Positions 16,268 through 25,290 of a stretch of DNA of 50,203 bases are shown piece after piece. Below the pieces are notes generated by a model. That model had not been told where the DNA came from. It saw only the letters and a program-made list of their open reading frames with translations, and made no database searches. Origin of the DNA: Paenibacillus xylanexedens (GTDB taxonomy: Bacteria > Bacillota > Bacilli > Paenibacillales > Paenibacillaceae); NCBI RefSeq assembly GCF_017874615.1, contig NZ_JAGIKV010000037.1, positions 1 through 50,203 on the forward strand, read 5' to 3'. A program made the position numbers and the translations under genes. Position 1 is the first letter of the stretch, and each line of letters starts with the position of its first letter.

Positions 16268-17107
16268 ATGCAAACAGCAGCAACGTCATCCATCTTGATT
16301 AATGGATATCGAATCGCTTATGAGCAATACGGAGAAGGCTCTCCCATATGGCTCCTTCATGGAACACCGTCTTATAGCTATGAATGGAGAAAAGTAATAC
16401 CCGCTCTGGTTCAAAAAGGGTACAAAGTCTACGTTCATGACCTTCTGGGATATGGAGCATCCGAAAGACCACTCGAGGCAGATACTTCTGTGGCAGCACA
16501 ATATACGCTGTTTAGTCAGCTTTTAAACGAACTTGGAATGGATCGTTTACATGTCGCAGCCCACGATCTAGGTGGAATTGTTGGTCTCCAACTGGCTCAG
16601 GAACAACCTGAGCGTGTACAATCGCTTACGTTACTCAACATGCCCAGCTATGATTCGTGGCCCTCACCAACCTGGAAGAAAATTATCGAAGAACAGCTTG
16701 AACAGGTTGAACAAATGCCCCGTGCTGATTTTGATACCATGCTAAAGAAACAATTACCCATGGCAGTGTATAATAAAGAGCTTATGACTGGCGATACACT
16801 GGATGAATATCTGGCACCTCATGTGGGCCCATTAGGGAAAGCATCTTTTTTCTCCCATCAGGTAGCTCACTATAATGCAAAATATACTGAATCCTATGGA
16901 ACAGATTTACCCAAGCTGAAGGTCCCTGTTCAAATTCTATGGGGAGAGGAAGATGAATGGCAGCCCCTCGCTTATGCAAAAAGGCTTGTCCAGGATATTC
17001 CCCATGCCTATCTGCATGTCATTCCCAAAGCTGGTCATTTTGTCATGGAAGATGAACCTGAGCAATGTTCAGATTATATCGACCGTTTCTGCAATGAACA
17101 TTCATGA
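16268..17107 (+). CDS. Alpha/beta hydrolase with Asp nucleophile (dehalogenase/epoxide-hydrolase-like)
   Basis: Cytoplasmic alpha/beta-hydrolase-fold enzyme. The nucleophile elbow reads AAHDLGG (Asp106 counted from the longer ATG at 16250), where lipases and esterases have Ser. Asp at this place is typical of haloalkane/haloacetate dehalogenases and epoxide hydrolases. The oxyanion region is LLHGTPSYSYEWR, the second acid lies near WGEEDEW, and the catalytic His is in KAGHFVMEDEP. The cap domain is about 135-215. The start ATG 16268 has AAGGGAG 8 nt upstream; the ATG at 16250 lies over that site. Divergent LysR control is likely. The halide-binding residues cannot be settled by eye, so the substrate is open. 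Confidence 0.85.
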   Translation: MQTAATSSILINGYRIAYEQYGEGSPIWLLHGTPSYSYEWRKVIPALVQKGYKVYVHDLLGYGASERPLEADTSVAAQYTLFSQLLNELGMDRLHVAAHDLGGIVGLQLAQEQPERVQSLTLLNMPSYDSWPSPTWKKIIEEQLEQVEQMPRADFDTMLKKQLPMAVYNKELMTGDTLDEYLAPHVGPLGKASFFSHQVAHYNAKYTESYGTDLPKLKVPVQILWGEEDEWQPLAYAKRLVQDIPHAYLHVIPKAGHFVMEDEPEQCSDYIDRFCNEHS

Positions 17108-17147
17108 GTAGGTTTGTATATTGAACAGAATGTCTTAGAGAAAAATT

Positions 17148-17185
17148 AAGCGTTCCACTGGCATAAAGCTGGTGGAGCTTTTTTT
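17148..17185 (+). terminator. Terminator after the hydrolase gene
   Basis: A stem of about 10 pairs with wobbles (TTCCACTGGC / GCTGGTGGAG, loop ATAAA) is followed by CTTTTTTT, about 40 nt after the stop codon. Confidence 0.75.
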
Positions 17186-17234
17186 GGTTAATGACAACGT
17201 TTCTTGATGCAAGACGTAACTTCTACATTCGGTT

Positions 17235-17250
17235 TGGTGCACTTGCACCA
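17235..17250. repeat. Inverted repeat in the chemoreceptor upstream region
   Basis: TGGTGCA-CT-TGCACCA, perfect 7-bp arms with a 2-nt centre. It lies 145 nt before the chemoreceptor start. A dyad this compact looks like a protein-binding site rather than a terminator, but no regulator gene is adjacent. Confidence 0.45.
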
Positions 17251-17395
17251 CAAATGATCATATTCTCCTGCGTATACGTATATGTATATACAAATTTAGT
17301 ATTAGTCTTCATTTCCCTCTTCAATTTTACGATAAATAGTATGGGGTTTTACGAATAACCATATTTACTTTATTACATCCAAGGGGGAACCGAAC

Positions 17396-19150
17396 GTGAG
17401 ACAGACTCGCAAAAAAAAGATGGATTTAAGGTTTAAACTGTATTTGATTATTCTGGTTCCGCTACTGGCCATGGGTGGTCTAATCATATGGGCCACCATC
17501 GACTCCAGTGAAAATGCATCACTAATGACCATGCAGCATAACAATCAGCAGCTGGCTGTGAATACCGCCTCTCAACTAGGTCAGGAGTCGGAATTAATTA
17601 AGACATTATCTTCTACTGCTTCAGAGGAGAGCAACGAATATAAAAATCTTAGGGACGAACTCGTTAAAGTTAGGCTTCAATCGGGAGCCTTGTATGTTTA
17701 TATGTATAACAAAACTTCGGACGGGTGGATCTACACCGTGGATGGAGCGGATTGGAATGATACAGAGTATAGTCCTTACGGCACTGCAATGGAATTCAAT
17801 CCCCAGATTCAGGAACGCTTGTTACGCGGTGAAGTCGTCACAACAGGCATTGTAGATGATCCAACCTGGGGACAGCTATTGTCATCCTTTACACCAATCA
17901 AGGATTCGCAAGGCGTTGTTATTGGCTATCTGGGCATTGATATTTCTGCTGGAGCAGTGAATCAAGTCTCCGCGACATCCGTGAATAATGCTTATCAGAC
18001 CATTATCCCGATTTTTGTGGTTGTACTGATTCTTTCTTTGGTCATGATGCTATTCGTAGTACGAGGTATTCTTAGACAAGTACGCGATATTAAGTCAAGT
18101 CTCGAGCAGGTTGCTGATGGGAATCTCAAAGTCGTATCCACACACATGTCCAATGATCAACTCGGTGACATCAGTGATTTGATTAACATCATGGTTGCCC
18201 AATTGACGAACATTCTGATGGGAATACAGCAAGGATCAAATACGTTGCAGCAGTCATCAAAAGATATTTCGGAAACCGCTCAGACGAACCAGCGTCAGAG
18301 CGAAGAACTTTCCAGAGCGATTGAGGAAATTGCCATAGGTTCAATGAAACAGGCTGAAGAGACAGAACACTCCGTCCAACATTCAGAGAATCTCGGCAAA
18401 ATAATGGATGAAGTAGGTTCATATGTGAAACAGTTTACTTATACTTCAGAGCAGCTATCTTCTGTTCAAGTACAAGTTACACGTGAACATGAGGTTCTAC
18501 TTGAGAAGGGCCGAGAGAATGCCAAGCGTGTTGAGCATCAACAGGATATTTCCAGGTCTCTGACGACTCAATCCGAACTCGCTTCCTCTATTAGCGGTCA
18601 AATTCACAACATTTTAAAACAAACTCAAATACTCTCCCTGAATGCTTCAATTGAAGCAGCCCGAGCTGGAGAAGCGGGTAAAGGCTTTGCAGTCGTTGCA
18701 GGTGAAATGGGACAGCTCGCTCAACAATCCGAACGTTCGATCCAGGAGATTGATGAGATCCTGAGTTCATTTGTTCAAGAGATACATCGGATGGGCAGTC
18801 ATTTTGATGCGAATATGGTAGCTGTTAAGGAACAGGAGAAACAGATCGCTGATTGTCTCCAGGCATTTAGACAGGTTAGCCGCTTATCGACTGAAGTGCA
18901 TGAGTTGGCTCAGAGTTTAGACAGCCGGACGATGGATATGCACTCTATTCGTCAGGAGTTGGAACAGAACCTCAGTTATATTGCTTCCGCAACCGAGGAA
19001 ACTTCAGCCATGGCCGAAGAAGTCACGGCTAGTGCTGTGGAGCAGCAGCGATCGGCAAGCGAACTGTCGAACATCTCCGGGGAACTCGCTGGTCTTGCAG
19101 GCAACCTCAAATCATATTCCGATCAATTTCAGATCGAAGTCACTAAATAA
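17396..19150 (+). CDS. Methyl-accepting chemotaxis protein
   Basis: Membrane chemoreceptor that signals to CheA/CheW. Transmembrane segments lie at about 14-34 and 202-222. The roughly 165-residue outer sensor between them looks like a Cache-type domain (ALYVYMYNKTSDGWIYTVDG, IGYLGIDIS). A HAMP domain follows at about 223-275, then a long coiled-coil signalling domain. The hairpin tip is QILSLNASIEAARAGEAG followed by KGFAVVAGEM, the core of the family. Start GTG 17396 follows GGGGGA by 7-8 nt. It is a single gene with no che or flagellar neighbours. The ligand is unknown, though the surrounding polysaccharide genes make a sugar or other plant-derived attractant plausible. Confidence 0.95.
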   Translation: MRQTRKKKMDLRFKLYLIILVPLLAMGGLIIWATIDSSENASLMTMQHNNQQLAVNTASQLGQESELIKTLSSTASEESNEYKNLRDELVKVRLQSGALYVYMYNKTSDGWIYTVDGADWNDTEYSPYGTAMEFNPQIQERLLRGEVVTTGIVDDPTWGQLLSSFTPIKDSQGVVIGYLGIDISAGAVNQVSATSVNNAYQTIIPIFVVVLILSLVMMLFVVRGILRQVRDIKSSLEQVADGNLKVVSTHMSNDQLGDISDLINIMVAQLTNILMGIQQGSNTLQQSSKDISETAQTNQRQSEELSRAIEEIAIGSMKQAEETEHSVQHSENLGKIMDEVGSYVKQFTYTSEQLSSVQVQVTREHEVLLEKGRENAKRVEHQQDISRSLTTQSELASSISGQIHNILKQTQILSLNASIEAARAGEAGKGFAVVAGEMGQLAQQSERSIQEIDEILSSFVQEIHRMGSHFDANMVAVKEQEKQIADCLQAFRQVSRLSTEVHELAQSLDSRTMDMHSIRQELEQNLSYIASATEETSAMAEEVTASAVEQQRSASELSNISGELAGLAGNLKSYSDQFQIEVTK

Positions 19151-19406
19151 GTTCCAAATCTCGCTAAGGGTGTTGTTAGATGACAACTTAGAATCGCCGG
19201 AAAAATAACTTTCTTGGAGTGTTAATTTTTTGGAGGAGACAGGGTTATGATCAGCACATAGAATGACCGTGTTCTTATCCTGTGTCACGTTGACTTATTA
19301 ACGATTCCTCATTTATTATTGGGACATTGAGAGCCAGGTACTACTTGCCATGAAAGCCTGGAATATGGATCGTAAACAAACTCAACAGTGAAAGATGTGA
19401 GGAATT

Positions 19407-19658
19407 ATGAGTAAACAAAAGTTATACTACGGTAAAGATATCGAGGTCATGTTTAATTCGGATGTCTGCATTCATTCCGGTATTTGCGTAAAGGGCCTCC
19501 CTGCTGTGTTTGATTTGAGCAAGCGTCCCTGGGTTGATCCTGATGGTGACACTTCGGAGGCCATTGCCCGGCATATTGACACATGTCCAAGCGGAGCATT
19601 GACCTATAAGCTTCTGGACGGTGAATATTCAACAAAGAAAGAGGATGAACATGCATAA
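19407..19658 (+). CDS. YjdI-like divergent single-cluster ferredoxin-type protein
   Basis: Small (83 residues) protein of the YjdI type, a divergent 4Fe-4S mono-cluster domain. The visible cysteines are in DVCIHSGIC and DTCPSGAL, a C-x5-C...C pattern followed by Pro, typical of this family. The role is unknown. ATG 19407 follows GTGAGG by a few bases. The stop codon overlaps the start of the next gene by 8 nt, so the two are translated together, as yjdI and yjdJ homologues often are. Confidence 0.88.
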   Translation: MSKQKLYYGKDIEVMFNSDVCIHSGICVKGLPAVFDLSKRPWVDPDGDTSEAIARHIDTCPSGALTYKLLDGEYSTKKEDEHA

Positions 19659-19932
19659 CGTAGAACATGAACCTGCCAATAAGAGATTTCTTATTCAAGA
19701 TAACGGTGATATTGCTGCGGTGATGACCTATGTAATCTCGAGTCCAGAGCTATACATAATTGATCACACTTTAGTGGAAAATGCTTACCGAGGACAAGGG
19801 CTTGGCGATGAACTTATCAAAGCGATGGTGGAATACGCGCGGGAAAACGGTATTAAAATTTTACCTTTATGTCCGTTTGCCAAGGGACGTTTCGAACGTA
19901 TCTCCGAATACGCGGATGTTCTCCATCAATAA
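19651..19932 (+). CDS. YjdJ-like GNAT-fold N-acetyltransferase
   Basis: Short (about 93-residue) single-domain acetyltransferase-like protein of the YjdJ/NATD1 group. The acetyl-CoA-binding segment is visible as VENAYRGQGLGDELIKAMVEYARENG, read here as RGQGLG plus the following helix; the end KILPLCPFAKGRFERISEYADVL is also typical. I placed the start at ATG 19651, with AGAGGATG upstream and an 8-nt overlap with the ferredoxin-like gene, rather than at ATG 19621 inside that gene. The substrate is unknown. Conserved linkage with YjdI suggests a joint function. Confidence 0.88.
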   Translation: MHNVEHEPANKRFLIQDNGDIAAVMTYVISSPELYIIDHTLVENAYRGQGLGDELIKAMVEYARENGIKILPLCPFAKGRFERISEYADVLHQ

Positions 19933-19974
19933 AACGAATATTCGCAGCTAATTTTCATGTGGTTACACAACAAT

Positions 19975-20018
19975 AAAAGGCGTCTATATCATTCAGACCA
20001 TGATATAGACGCCTTTTT
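19975..20018. terminator. Bidirectional terminator between yjdIJ and the alpha-glucosidase operon
   Basis: Perfect 14-bp arms (GGCGTCTATATCAT and its inverse) with a 7-nt loop, flanked by AAAA and TTTTT. It ends the plus-strand pair and the minus-strand sugar operon whose last stop is at 20030. Confidence 0.92.
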
Positions 20019-20029
20019 ACGTATCCTAT

Positions 20030-21697
20030 TTAAACTTTATCGCTTAATCCAACAATGGTTTCAAACGGTCGCAACACCAGTGGCAGCAAGCCATTCTCAT
20101 AGTTGGTAAGCCAGATCTCTGAGAAGTTGAGGCCAAGCTCTTCTTCCCCAAGCTGCACGATATGTTCAGAAAGGTTGATTACTACTAGCACCTGTTGATC
20201 TGCTAGTGTACGTGTATATGCATATACACTCGGATGATCCGGCATATGAAGCTCATAAATACCATAAGTCAGCGTATCGTGCTCTTTTCGCATCTGAATC
20301 ATTTGTTTATAAAATTGAAGAATAGAACGTGGTTCCTGGAGTTGTTTCTCTACATTAATATGGATGTAATTGTCATTCACCTTCAGCCATGGCGTACCGC
20401 TGGTAAACCCGGCCTCTTTGGCCGAAGACCATTGCATCGGCGTTCTGGAGTTATCGCGACTCGATGCCCAGATGATGTTCATGATCTCCTCATGTGACAT
20501 CCCCTCTTCACGTTTGATCTGATATAAATTCCGATCGGCTATGTCGTTATAATCCGCTATGGAAGGGTAAGCCACATTTGTCATGCCTATCTCTTGCCCC
20601 TGATATATGAAAGGTGTGCCTTGCATGAAAAAGTACATGGCTCCAAGTGCTGTAGCACTTTCATACCAATATTCTATATCATTTCCCCAAGTTGAAACTT
20701 TGCGAGGCTGATCGTGATTTTCAATAAACAAAGCATTCCAACCGACGCCTTCCAGCGATTTTTGCCACTTGGTCAAGACGTTTTTCAATTTGGGAATATC
20801 CAGTTGCCTTTCCGTGCTGTTTTTCCAAAGGTCCAGGTGTTCGAATTGGAAGACCATATTAAATTTCCCTCTGACTTCACAGATCCAATCCAGCAGATCT
20901 TCTTGGTCCTCTACCTTAACTCCGTTCGCTTCCCCAACAGTCACGACGTCATATCTGGATAATGTGTTCTCTTTCATTTCTTGCAGATAACTCTGGATTC
21001 CCTTCACATTCATATGCTTTTCAAATGAAGAGACGTATTTGATGCCTTCTATTATTGGCATGTCTAAGAGACCCTCTTCTTTGTGAATATGGCTGATTGC
21101 ATCAACACGGAAACCATCAATCCCTTTATCCAGCCACCAATTCATCATTTCATATATGGATTTCCGAACTTCTTTATTTGCCCAATTCAAGTCTGGTTGT
21201 TTCTTGGAGAACAGATGGAGATAGTACTGCCCGGAGACTTCATCATATTCCCAAGCAGAACCGCCAAAGATGCTCTCCCAGTTGTTTGGTTCGTCCCCAT
21301 TCTTCCCATCTCTCCAGATGTACCAATCTCGTTTGGGGTTATCCAGTGAAGCTCTGGATTCAATAAACCACGGGTGTTCGTCACTTGTATGATTGATCAC
21401 CAAGTCCATGATGAGTTTCATGCCCCGGTGATGCACTTCATTCAGTAATTGATCAAAGTCCGCCATCGTGCCGAATTCATCCATAATGGAACAGTAATCG
21501 CTAATGTCATAACCATTATCGTCATTGGGTGACTTATACATCGGGCAGATCCATATCAGATCAATACCGAGTTCTTGAATATAATCCAGTTTAGATATGA
21601 TCCCCTTGATGTCACCAACCCCATCTCCGTTGGAATCCATAAAACTTCTCGGATAGATTTGATAGGCTACTGCTTCTTTCCACCATACTCTTTTCAT
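20030..21697 (-). CDS. GH13 alpha-glucosidase (maltase-type region II)
   Basis: Cytoplasmic exo-acting alpha-glucosidase of the oligo-1,6-glucosidase/maltase subfamily (555 residues; no signal peptide). It has the usual start (WWKEAVAYQIYPRSF), a catalytic barrel and a short beta C-domain. Catalytic residues: nucleophile Asp199 in GFRVDAI, acid/base Glu256 in VGEAN, transition-state Asp329 in ENHDQPR. The residue after the nucleophile is Ala200. In this subfamily Ala or Thr goes with activity on alpha-1,4 links and Val with alpha-1,6 links, so it is probably maltose-type. It is the last gene of the ABC-transporter operon, 59 nt after its paralogue, with AGAAGGA before the ATG. Confidence 0.92.
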   Translation of the reverse strand: MKRVWWKEAVAYQIYPRSFMDSNGDGVGDIKGIISKLDYIQELGIDLIWICPMYKSPNDDNGYDISDYCSIMDEFGTMADFDQLLNEVHHRGMKLIMDLVINHTSDEHPWFIESRASLDNPKRDWYIWRDGKNGDEPNNWESIFGGSAWEYDEVSGQYYLHLFSKKQPDLNWANKEVRKSIYEMMNWWLDKGIDGFRVDAISHIHKEEGLLDMPIIEGIKYVSSFEKHMNVKGIQSYLQEMKENTLSRYDVVTVGEANGVKVEDQEDLLDWICEVRGKFNMVFQFEHLDLWKNSTERQLDIPKLKNVLTKWQKSLEGVGWNALFIENHDQPRKVSTWGNDIEYWYESATALGAMYFFMQGTPFIYQGQEIGMTNVAYPSIADYNDIADRNLYQIKREEGMSHEEIMNIIWASSRDNSRTPMQWSSAKEAGFTSGTPWLKVNDNYIHINVEKQLQEPRSILQFYKQMIQMRKEHDTLTYGIYELHMPDHPSVYAYTRTLADQQVLVVINLSEHIVQLGEEELGLNFSEIWLTNYENGLLPLVLRPFETIVGLSDKV

Positions 21698-21756
21698 TGA
21701 ATATAATCCTTCTTTCTTGAGAACTGAACATTATATAACGTATTACGTATTATGCT

Positions 21757-23385
21757 TTAATCATGGATAAGGTACATTCTTGCTTCATATGGACGTAATT
21801 CGCTCTCCGACAGTTCACCTGTATAATTGGATATCAAAAGCTGATGGGACCCTGTCAATTGCTCCTGAAGCGAAAGTTCGGTCGTATATCCTTGGAAATT
21901 GCATACAACAAGAATTGTCGTACCATTCAGCGTGCGCGTATAAGCAAACACGTCTGAGTTCTCTGGAAAGATTAGCTCATAATCGCCATATACGATGACT
22001 TCATGATCTTTTCGTAGTTGAATCAACTTCCGGTAATAATGGAATATGGATTCGGGATTATTCAAACTTTCCTCGGCATGGATCTGCTTATAATTTGGAT
22101 TCACCTTAATCCAAGGTTCCCCTTGTGTAAAACCTGCGTTATCGGAAGTATCCCATTGCATAGGTGTGCGTGCATTATCACGTCCCTTGGCGTAGATCGA
22201 CTCCATCACACTTCGTTCAGGATAACCTTTCCCCATTCTTTCTTGATAAAAATTGAGCAATTCTATATCCCGATAATCTTCGATCGCATATTGAACATTC
22301 GTCATACCCAGCTCTTCACCCTGATATATGTAAGGCGTACCTTGCATGCCATGAAGAAGGGTGGCCAACATTTTAGCCGATTCGATCCTGAATTCTCCGT
22401 CATTTCCCCAACGTGATACGATTCGAGGCAAGTCATGGTTGTTCCAGAACAGACTGTTCCAGGCATCGCCTTTGAGCTCTGTCTGCCATTTGGACAGCAC
22501 TTTTTTTAATGCCATCACATCCAAAGGTTTAAGATCCCATTTTCCTTTGCCTTCCTGTTCATCCAGGCTGATGTGTTCAAATTGGAAGACCATTGAAAAC
22601 TCACTTCCGTCCGGGTTGCTGTACAGTTTGGCGATCTCCGGAGTGGCGCCCCATGTTTCTCCAACCGTTAGCAGGTCTTCCGCTTTTTGAAACGTTGCTT
22701 TGCTCAGTTCCCTGATGTATTTATGCAGATTAGGCCCGTTTCCCGTAATTTTTAAATCCGGTTCTTTACCAATTAAGTCGATCACGTCAAGTCGAAAACC
22801 ACCAACACCCTTGTCGATCCACCAATTGATCATATTGTATATCTCCTGTCGGACTTTTGGGTTTTCCCAGTTGAGATCGGGCTGTTTTACGGAAAATAGA
22901 TGTAAATAATATTGCCCGATCTCAGGCACCCATTCCCAGGCTGAACCACCAAAGGTGGACCCCAAGTCGTTCGGAGGTGTTCCTTCAACGCCATCTCTCC
23001 AGACATAGTAGTCATGGTACGGATTGTCTTTGCCTTTTTTGGCTTCTTGAAACCAAGGGTGTTCATCCGAAGTATGGTTCAACACCAGATCCATGATGAT
23101 CCGAATGTCTCGTTTCTTGGCTTCAAGAATTAACGTTTCCATATCTTCCAAAGACCCGAACATCGGATCGATATCCTGATAATCTGAAATATCATATCCG
23201 TAATCATCTTGAGGGGACTTGCAGACGGGTGATAACCAGATCGCACCGATGCCGAGTTGCTGCAAATAATCCAATCGGGACACAATGCCCTCCAAGTCTC
23301 CGATACCATCACCGTTACGATCTTGAAAGCTGCGTGGATATATTTGATATACAACGGTTTCTTTCCACCATTTTTTATTTTCCAT
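21757..23385 (-). CDS. GH13 oligo-1,6-glucosidase-type alpha-glucosidase
   Basis: Cytoplasmic paralogue (542 residues) of the next gene. It has the same subfamily layout: WWKETVVYQIYPRSF start, nucleophile Asp200 in GFRLDVI, acid/base Glu243 in VGETWG, third acid Asp318 in NNHDLPR. Val201 after the nucleophile is the residue linked to alpha-1,6 specificity in characterised oligo-1,6-glucosidases, so isomaltose, panose or similar branched sugars are the likely substrates. It lies 22 nt after the permease gene, so it is translated from the transporter transcript. The ribosome binding site (AAAGG) is weak and somewhat distant. Confidence 0.92.
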   Translation of the reverse strand: MENKKWWKETVVYQIYPRSFQDRNGDGIGDLEGIVSRLDYLQQLGIGAIWLSPVCKSPQDDYGYDISDYQDIDPMFGSLEDMETLILEAKKRDIRIIMDLVLNHTSDEHPWFQEAKKGKDNPYHDYYVWRDGVEGTPPNDLGSTFGGSAWEWVPEIGQYYLHLFSVKQPDLNWENPKVRQEIYNMINWWIDKGVGGFRLDVIDLIGKEPDLKITGNGPNLHKYIRELSKATFQKAEDLLTVGETWGATPEIAKLYSNPDGSEFSMVFQFEHISLDEQEGKGKWDLKPLDVMALKKVLSKWQTELKGDAWNSLFWNNHDLPRIVSRWGNDGEFRIESAKMLATLLHGMQGTPYIYQGEELGMTNVQYAIEDYRDIELLNFYQERMGKGYPERSVMESIYAKGRDNARTPMQWDTSDNAGFTQGEPWIKVNPNYKQIHAEESLNNPESIFHYYRKLIQLRKDHEVIVYGDYELIFPENSDVFAYTRTLNGTTILVVCNFQGYTTELSLQEQLTGSHQLLISNYTGELSESELRPYEARMYLIHD

Positions 23386-23407
23386 GTTCCATTCAACCTT
23401 TCTAATG

Positions 23408-24301
23408 CTATTCTTTGACCGAGCCTACGACAATACCAGTCACAAAGTATTTTTGCAGCAAGGGATAAATCAGTAATAGCGGGATAACAGCAACTACGAT
23501 TTTGGCTGCGTTCAGGTTTTTGTTCGAAATTTCAGTCAGGTTGCTGAGTTCGCTGGAATTTGTGCCGGCTTGAAGCAAATCGGCAATATTCACGTTAAGG
23601 GACTGAATATAGGTCATTAGCGGATAATTGCTGACTTTGGTCATATAGATCAAACCACTGAAGAAGTCATTCCATGTACCCACGATACTGAATAAAGCGA
23701 CTGTCGCCAGCGCAGGAATGGACACGGGAACATACACTTTGAACAAGACCTGAATGGGATTCGCTCCATCGATGAATGCTGCCTCTTCAAGCGCTTTAGG
23801 TACAGCGGAGAAGAAATTCATCACGAGGATGACACTGAATATGGGGACAGCGCCTGGCAGAACCAGTGCCCATATCGTATTCAGCATATCCAGGTTTTTG
23901 ATCAGCAGGTAACTCGGAATCATGCCTCCACTGAACAACATGGCAAAAATCATAATATTCATATAAATGTTTCTGCCTTTAAAATCCCTCTTCGATTTGG
24001 ATAACGGATAAGCCATCAAAATAATCAGAATCATATTAAGCGCAAGGGTAAGCGCGACACGTAAAATGGAGATGCCAAAGGAACGCCAGAACTGTGCATC
24101 ATCGATAATTTTGGTATAGGCCGCTGTTGTAAAATTAACTGGAACGAGACCTACTGCATTTGCAGATACCGCCTCGCTGCTGCTGAATGATATGGCGACG
24201 ATATTCCATAACGGAAGAAGGCATACCAATGCCAGCATGATGACGATGGCATAGATGACAAACCGGCCAATTCGTTCTTTGAAGTTTGCAGAATAGGACA
24301 C
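23408..24301 (-). CDS. Sugar ABC transporter permease (LplC/YtcP type)
   Basis: Inner component of an oligosaccharide importer with about six transmembrane helices. The EAA loop that docks the ATPase is visible as EEAAFIDGANPIQVLFKVYVP. The start is GTG 24301 (VSYSANFKERIG), because TAAGGAGG lies 7 nt before it; the open frame reaches further into the upstream gene but without start signals. Stop-to-start distance from the first permease is 13 nt. No ATPase gene is present, as usual for this group, which shares an MsmX-like ATPase encoded elsewhere. Confidence 0.92.
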   Translation of the reverse strand: MSYSANFKERIGRFVIYAIVIMLALVCLLPLWNIVAISFSSSEAVSANAVGLVPVNFTTAAYTKIIDDAQFWRSFGISILRVALTLALNMILIILMAYPLSKSKRDFKGRNIYMNIMIFAMLFSGGMIPSYLLIKNLDMLNTIWALVLPGAVPIFSVILVMNFFSAVPKALEEAAFIDGANPIQVLFKVYVPVSIPALATVALFSIVGTWNDFFSGLIYMTKVSNYPLMTYIQSLNVNIADLLQAGTNSSELSNLTEISNKNLNAAKIVVAVIPLLLIYPLLQKYFVTGIVVGSVKE

Positions 24302-24314
24302 AGGTTTGGCCTCC

Positions 24315-25229
24315 TTAGAATATTTTTCGATCCGTATATTTTTTGGCCAACTGGTTGGCAGACATAAGTAAAACAATACCGATCACGGACTTGAATAAAC
24401 CAACAGCTGTACCGAAGCTATACTGTCGCCCAACAAGACCGATTCGATAGACATAGGTATCCAGAATGTCGCCCGACTCATAGACAACGGGGTTATACAA
24501 GTTATAGATTTGATCGAAACCAGCACTCAAAATATTGGTCAGGCTCATTACACCCATGAGCAGAATAATAGGCAGCATGCCTGGCAATGTAATATGCCAC
24601 ACTTTTCTCCACCAACTGGCTCCATCCATTCCTGCCGCTTCATACAGACCGGGATCTATCGACGTGATCGCAGCCAGATAGACGATGGAACTATAACCAA
24701 ACTCCTTCCAGACGTCTGTTCCTATAATCAGTGGCTGGAACCAGGTGTTGCTGCCAAGGAAATTAATATTTTCCAGGCCAAAGAACGCCAACATTTGATT
24801 CACAATGCCATCCAAACTGAACATGTTGACAACGACGGAGGCCAGTACAACCCAGGATAGAAAGTGTGGCAGATAAACAATCGTCTGCACGGATTTTTTT
24901 ACGTATTTGATACGAATTTCATTTAACAAAACGGAAAAAATGATGGCCATCATCGTTCCGAGCAGAATCTTGCCAATCGCAATCATCAACGTATTGCTGA
25001 CGACCTGCGCGATATCCGGCAGCTTGAACATATACATAAAATGCTTCAAGCCTACAAATTCGGAGCCGAACATGCCCTTGGCCGGTATATAGTCCTGAAA
25101 CGCCGTAATGATGCCGACCATTGGAACATAGCTGAATACAAGCAAAAACAAAATGCCCGGAAGCATCATCATATGGTACATGGCACCTGGGCCGAGCCGC
25201 CCTCTCGCTTTCCAATTCCCCTGTTTCAT
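24315..25229 (-). CDS. Sugar ABC transporter permease (LplB/YteP type)
   Basis: First of two permeases (304 residues, about six helices). It begins with a short basic cytoplasmic tail, then PGILFLLVFSYVPMVGIITAFQDY, a hallmark of LplB-like proteins. The ATPase-docking loop reads YEAAGMDGASWWRKVWHITLPG. ATG 25229 follows AAGGGG by 7 nt. It lies 61 nt after the solute-binding gene and directly before the second permease. Confidence 0.93.
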   Translation of the reverse strand: MKQGNWKARGRLGPGAMYHMMMLPGILFLLVFSYVPMVGIITAFQDYIPAKGMFGSEFVGLKHFMYMFKLPDIAQVVSNTLMIAIGKILLGTMMAIIFSVLLNEIRIKYVKKSVQTIVYLPHFLSWVVLASVVVNMFSLDGIVNQMLAFFGLENINFLGSNTWFQPLIIGTDVWKEFGYSSIVYLAAITSIDPGLYEAAGMDGASWWRKVWHITLPGMLPIILLMGVMSLTNILSAGFDQIYNLYNPVVYESGDILDTYVYRIGLVGRQYSFGTAVGLFKSVIGIVLLMSANQLAKKYTDRKIF

Positions 25230-25290
25230 GAATGAACCCCTTTTCTTAAGAAAGGCTGCGTATCGCAGCCCTGCTACTGTTCATGGATGT

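Noticed and set aside
17300..17395. SigD-type promoter before the chemoreceptor
   Set aside because: A TAAA is followed 15 nt later by CGAATAA, but this does not match the GCCGATAT -10 well enough to claim.
19160..19195. Hairpin just after the chemoreceptor stop as a terminator
   Set aside because: The stem CTAAG...CTTAG is interrupted by a bulge and no T run follows.
19231..19262. Five-codon reading frame after a GGAGGAG site between the chemoreceptor and the ferredoxin-like gene
   Set aside because: ATG-ATC-AGC-ACA-TAG is far too short to support as a gene and no attenuator hairpin follows it.
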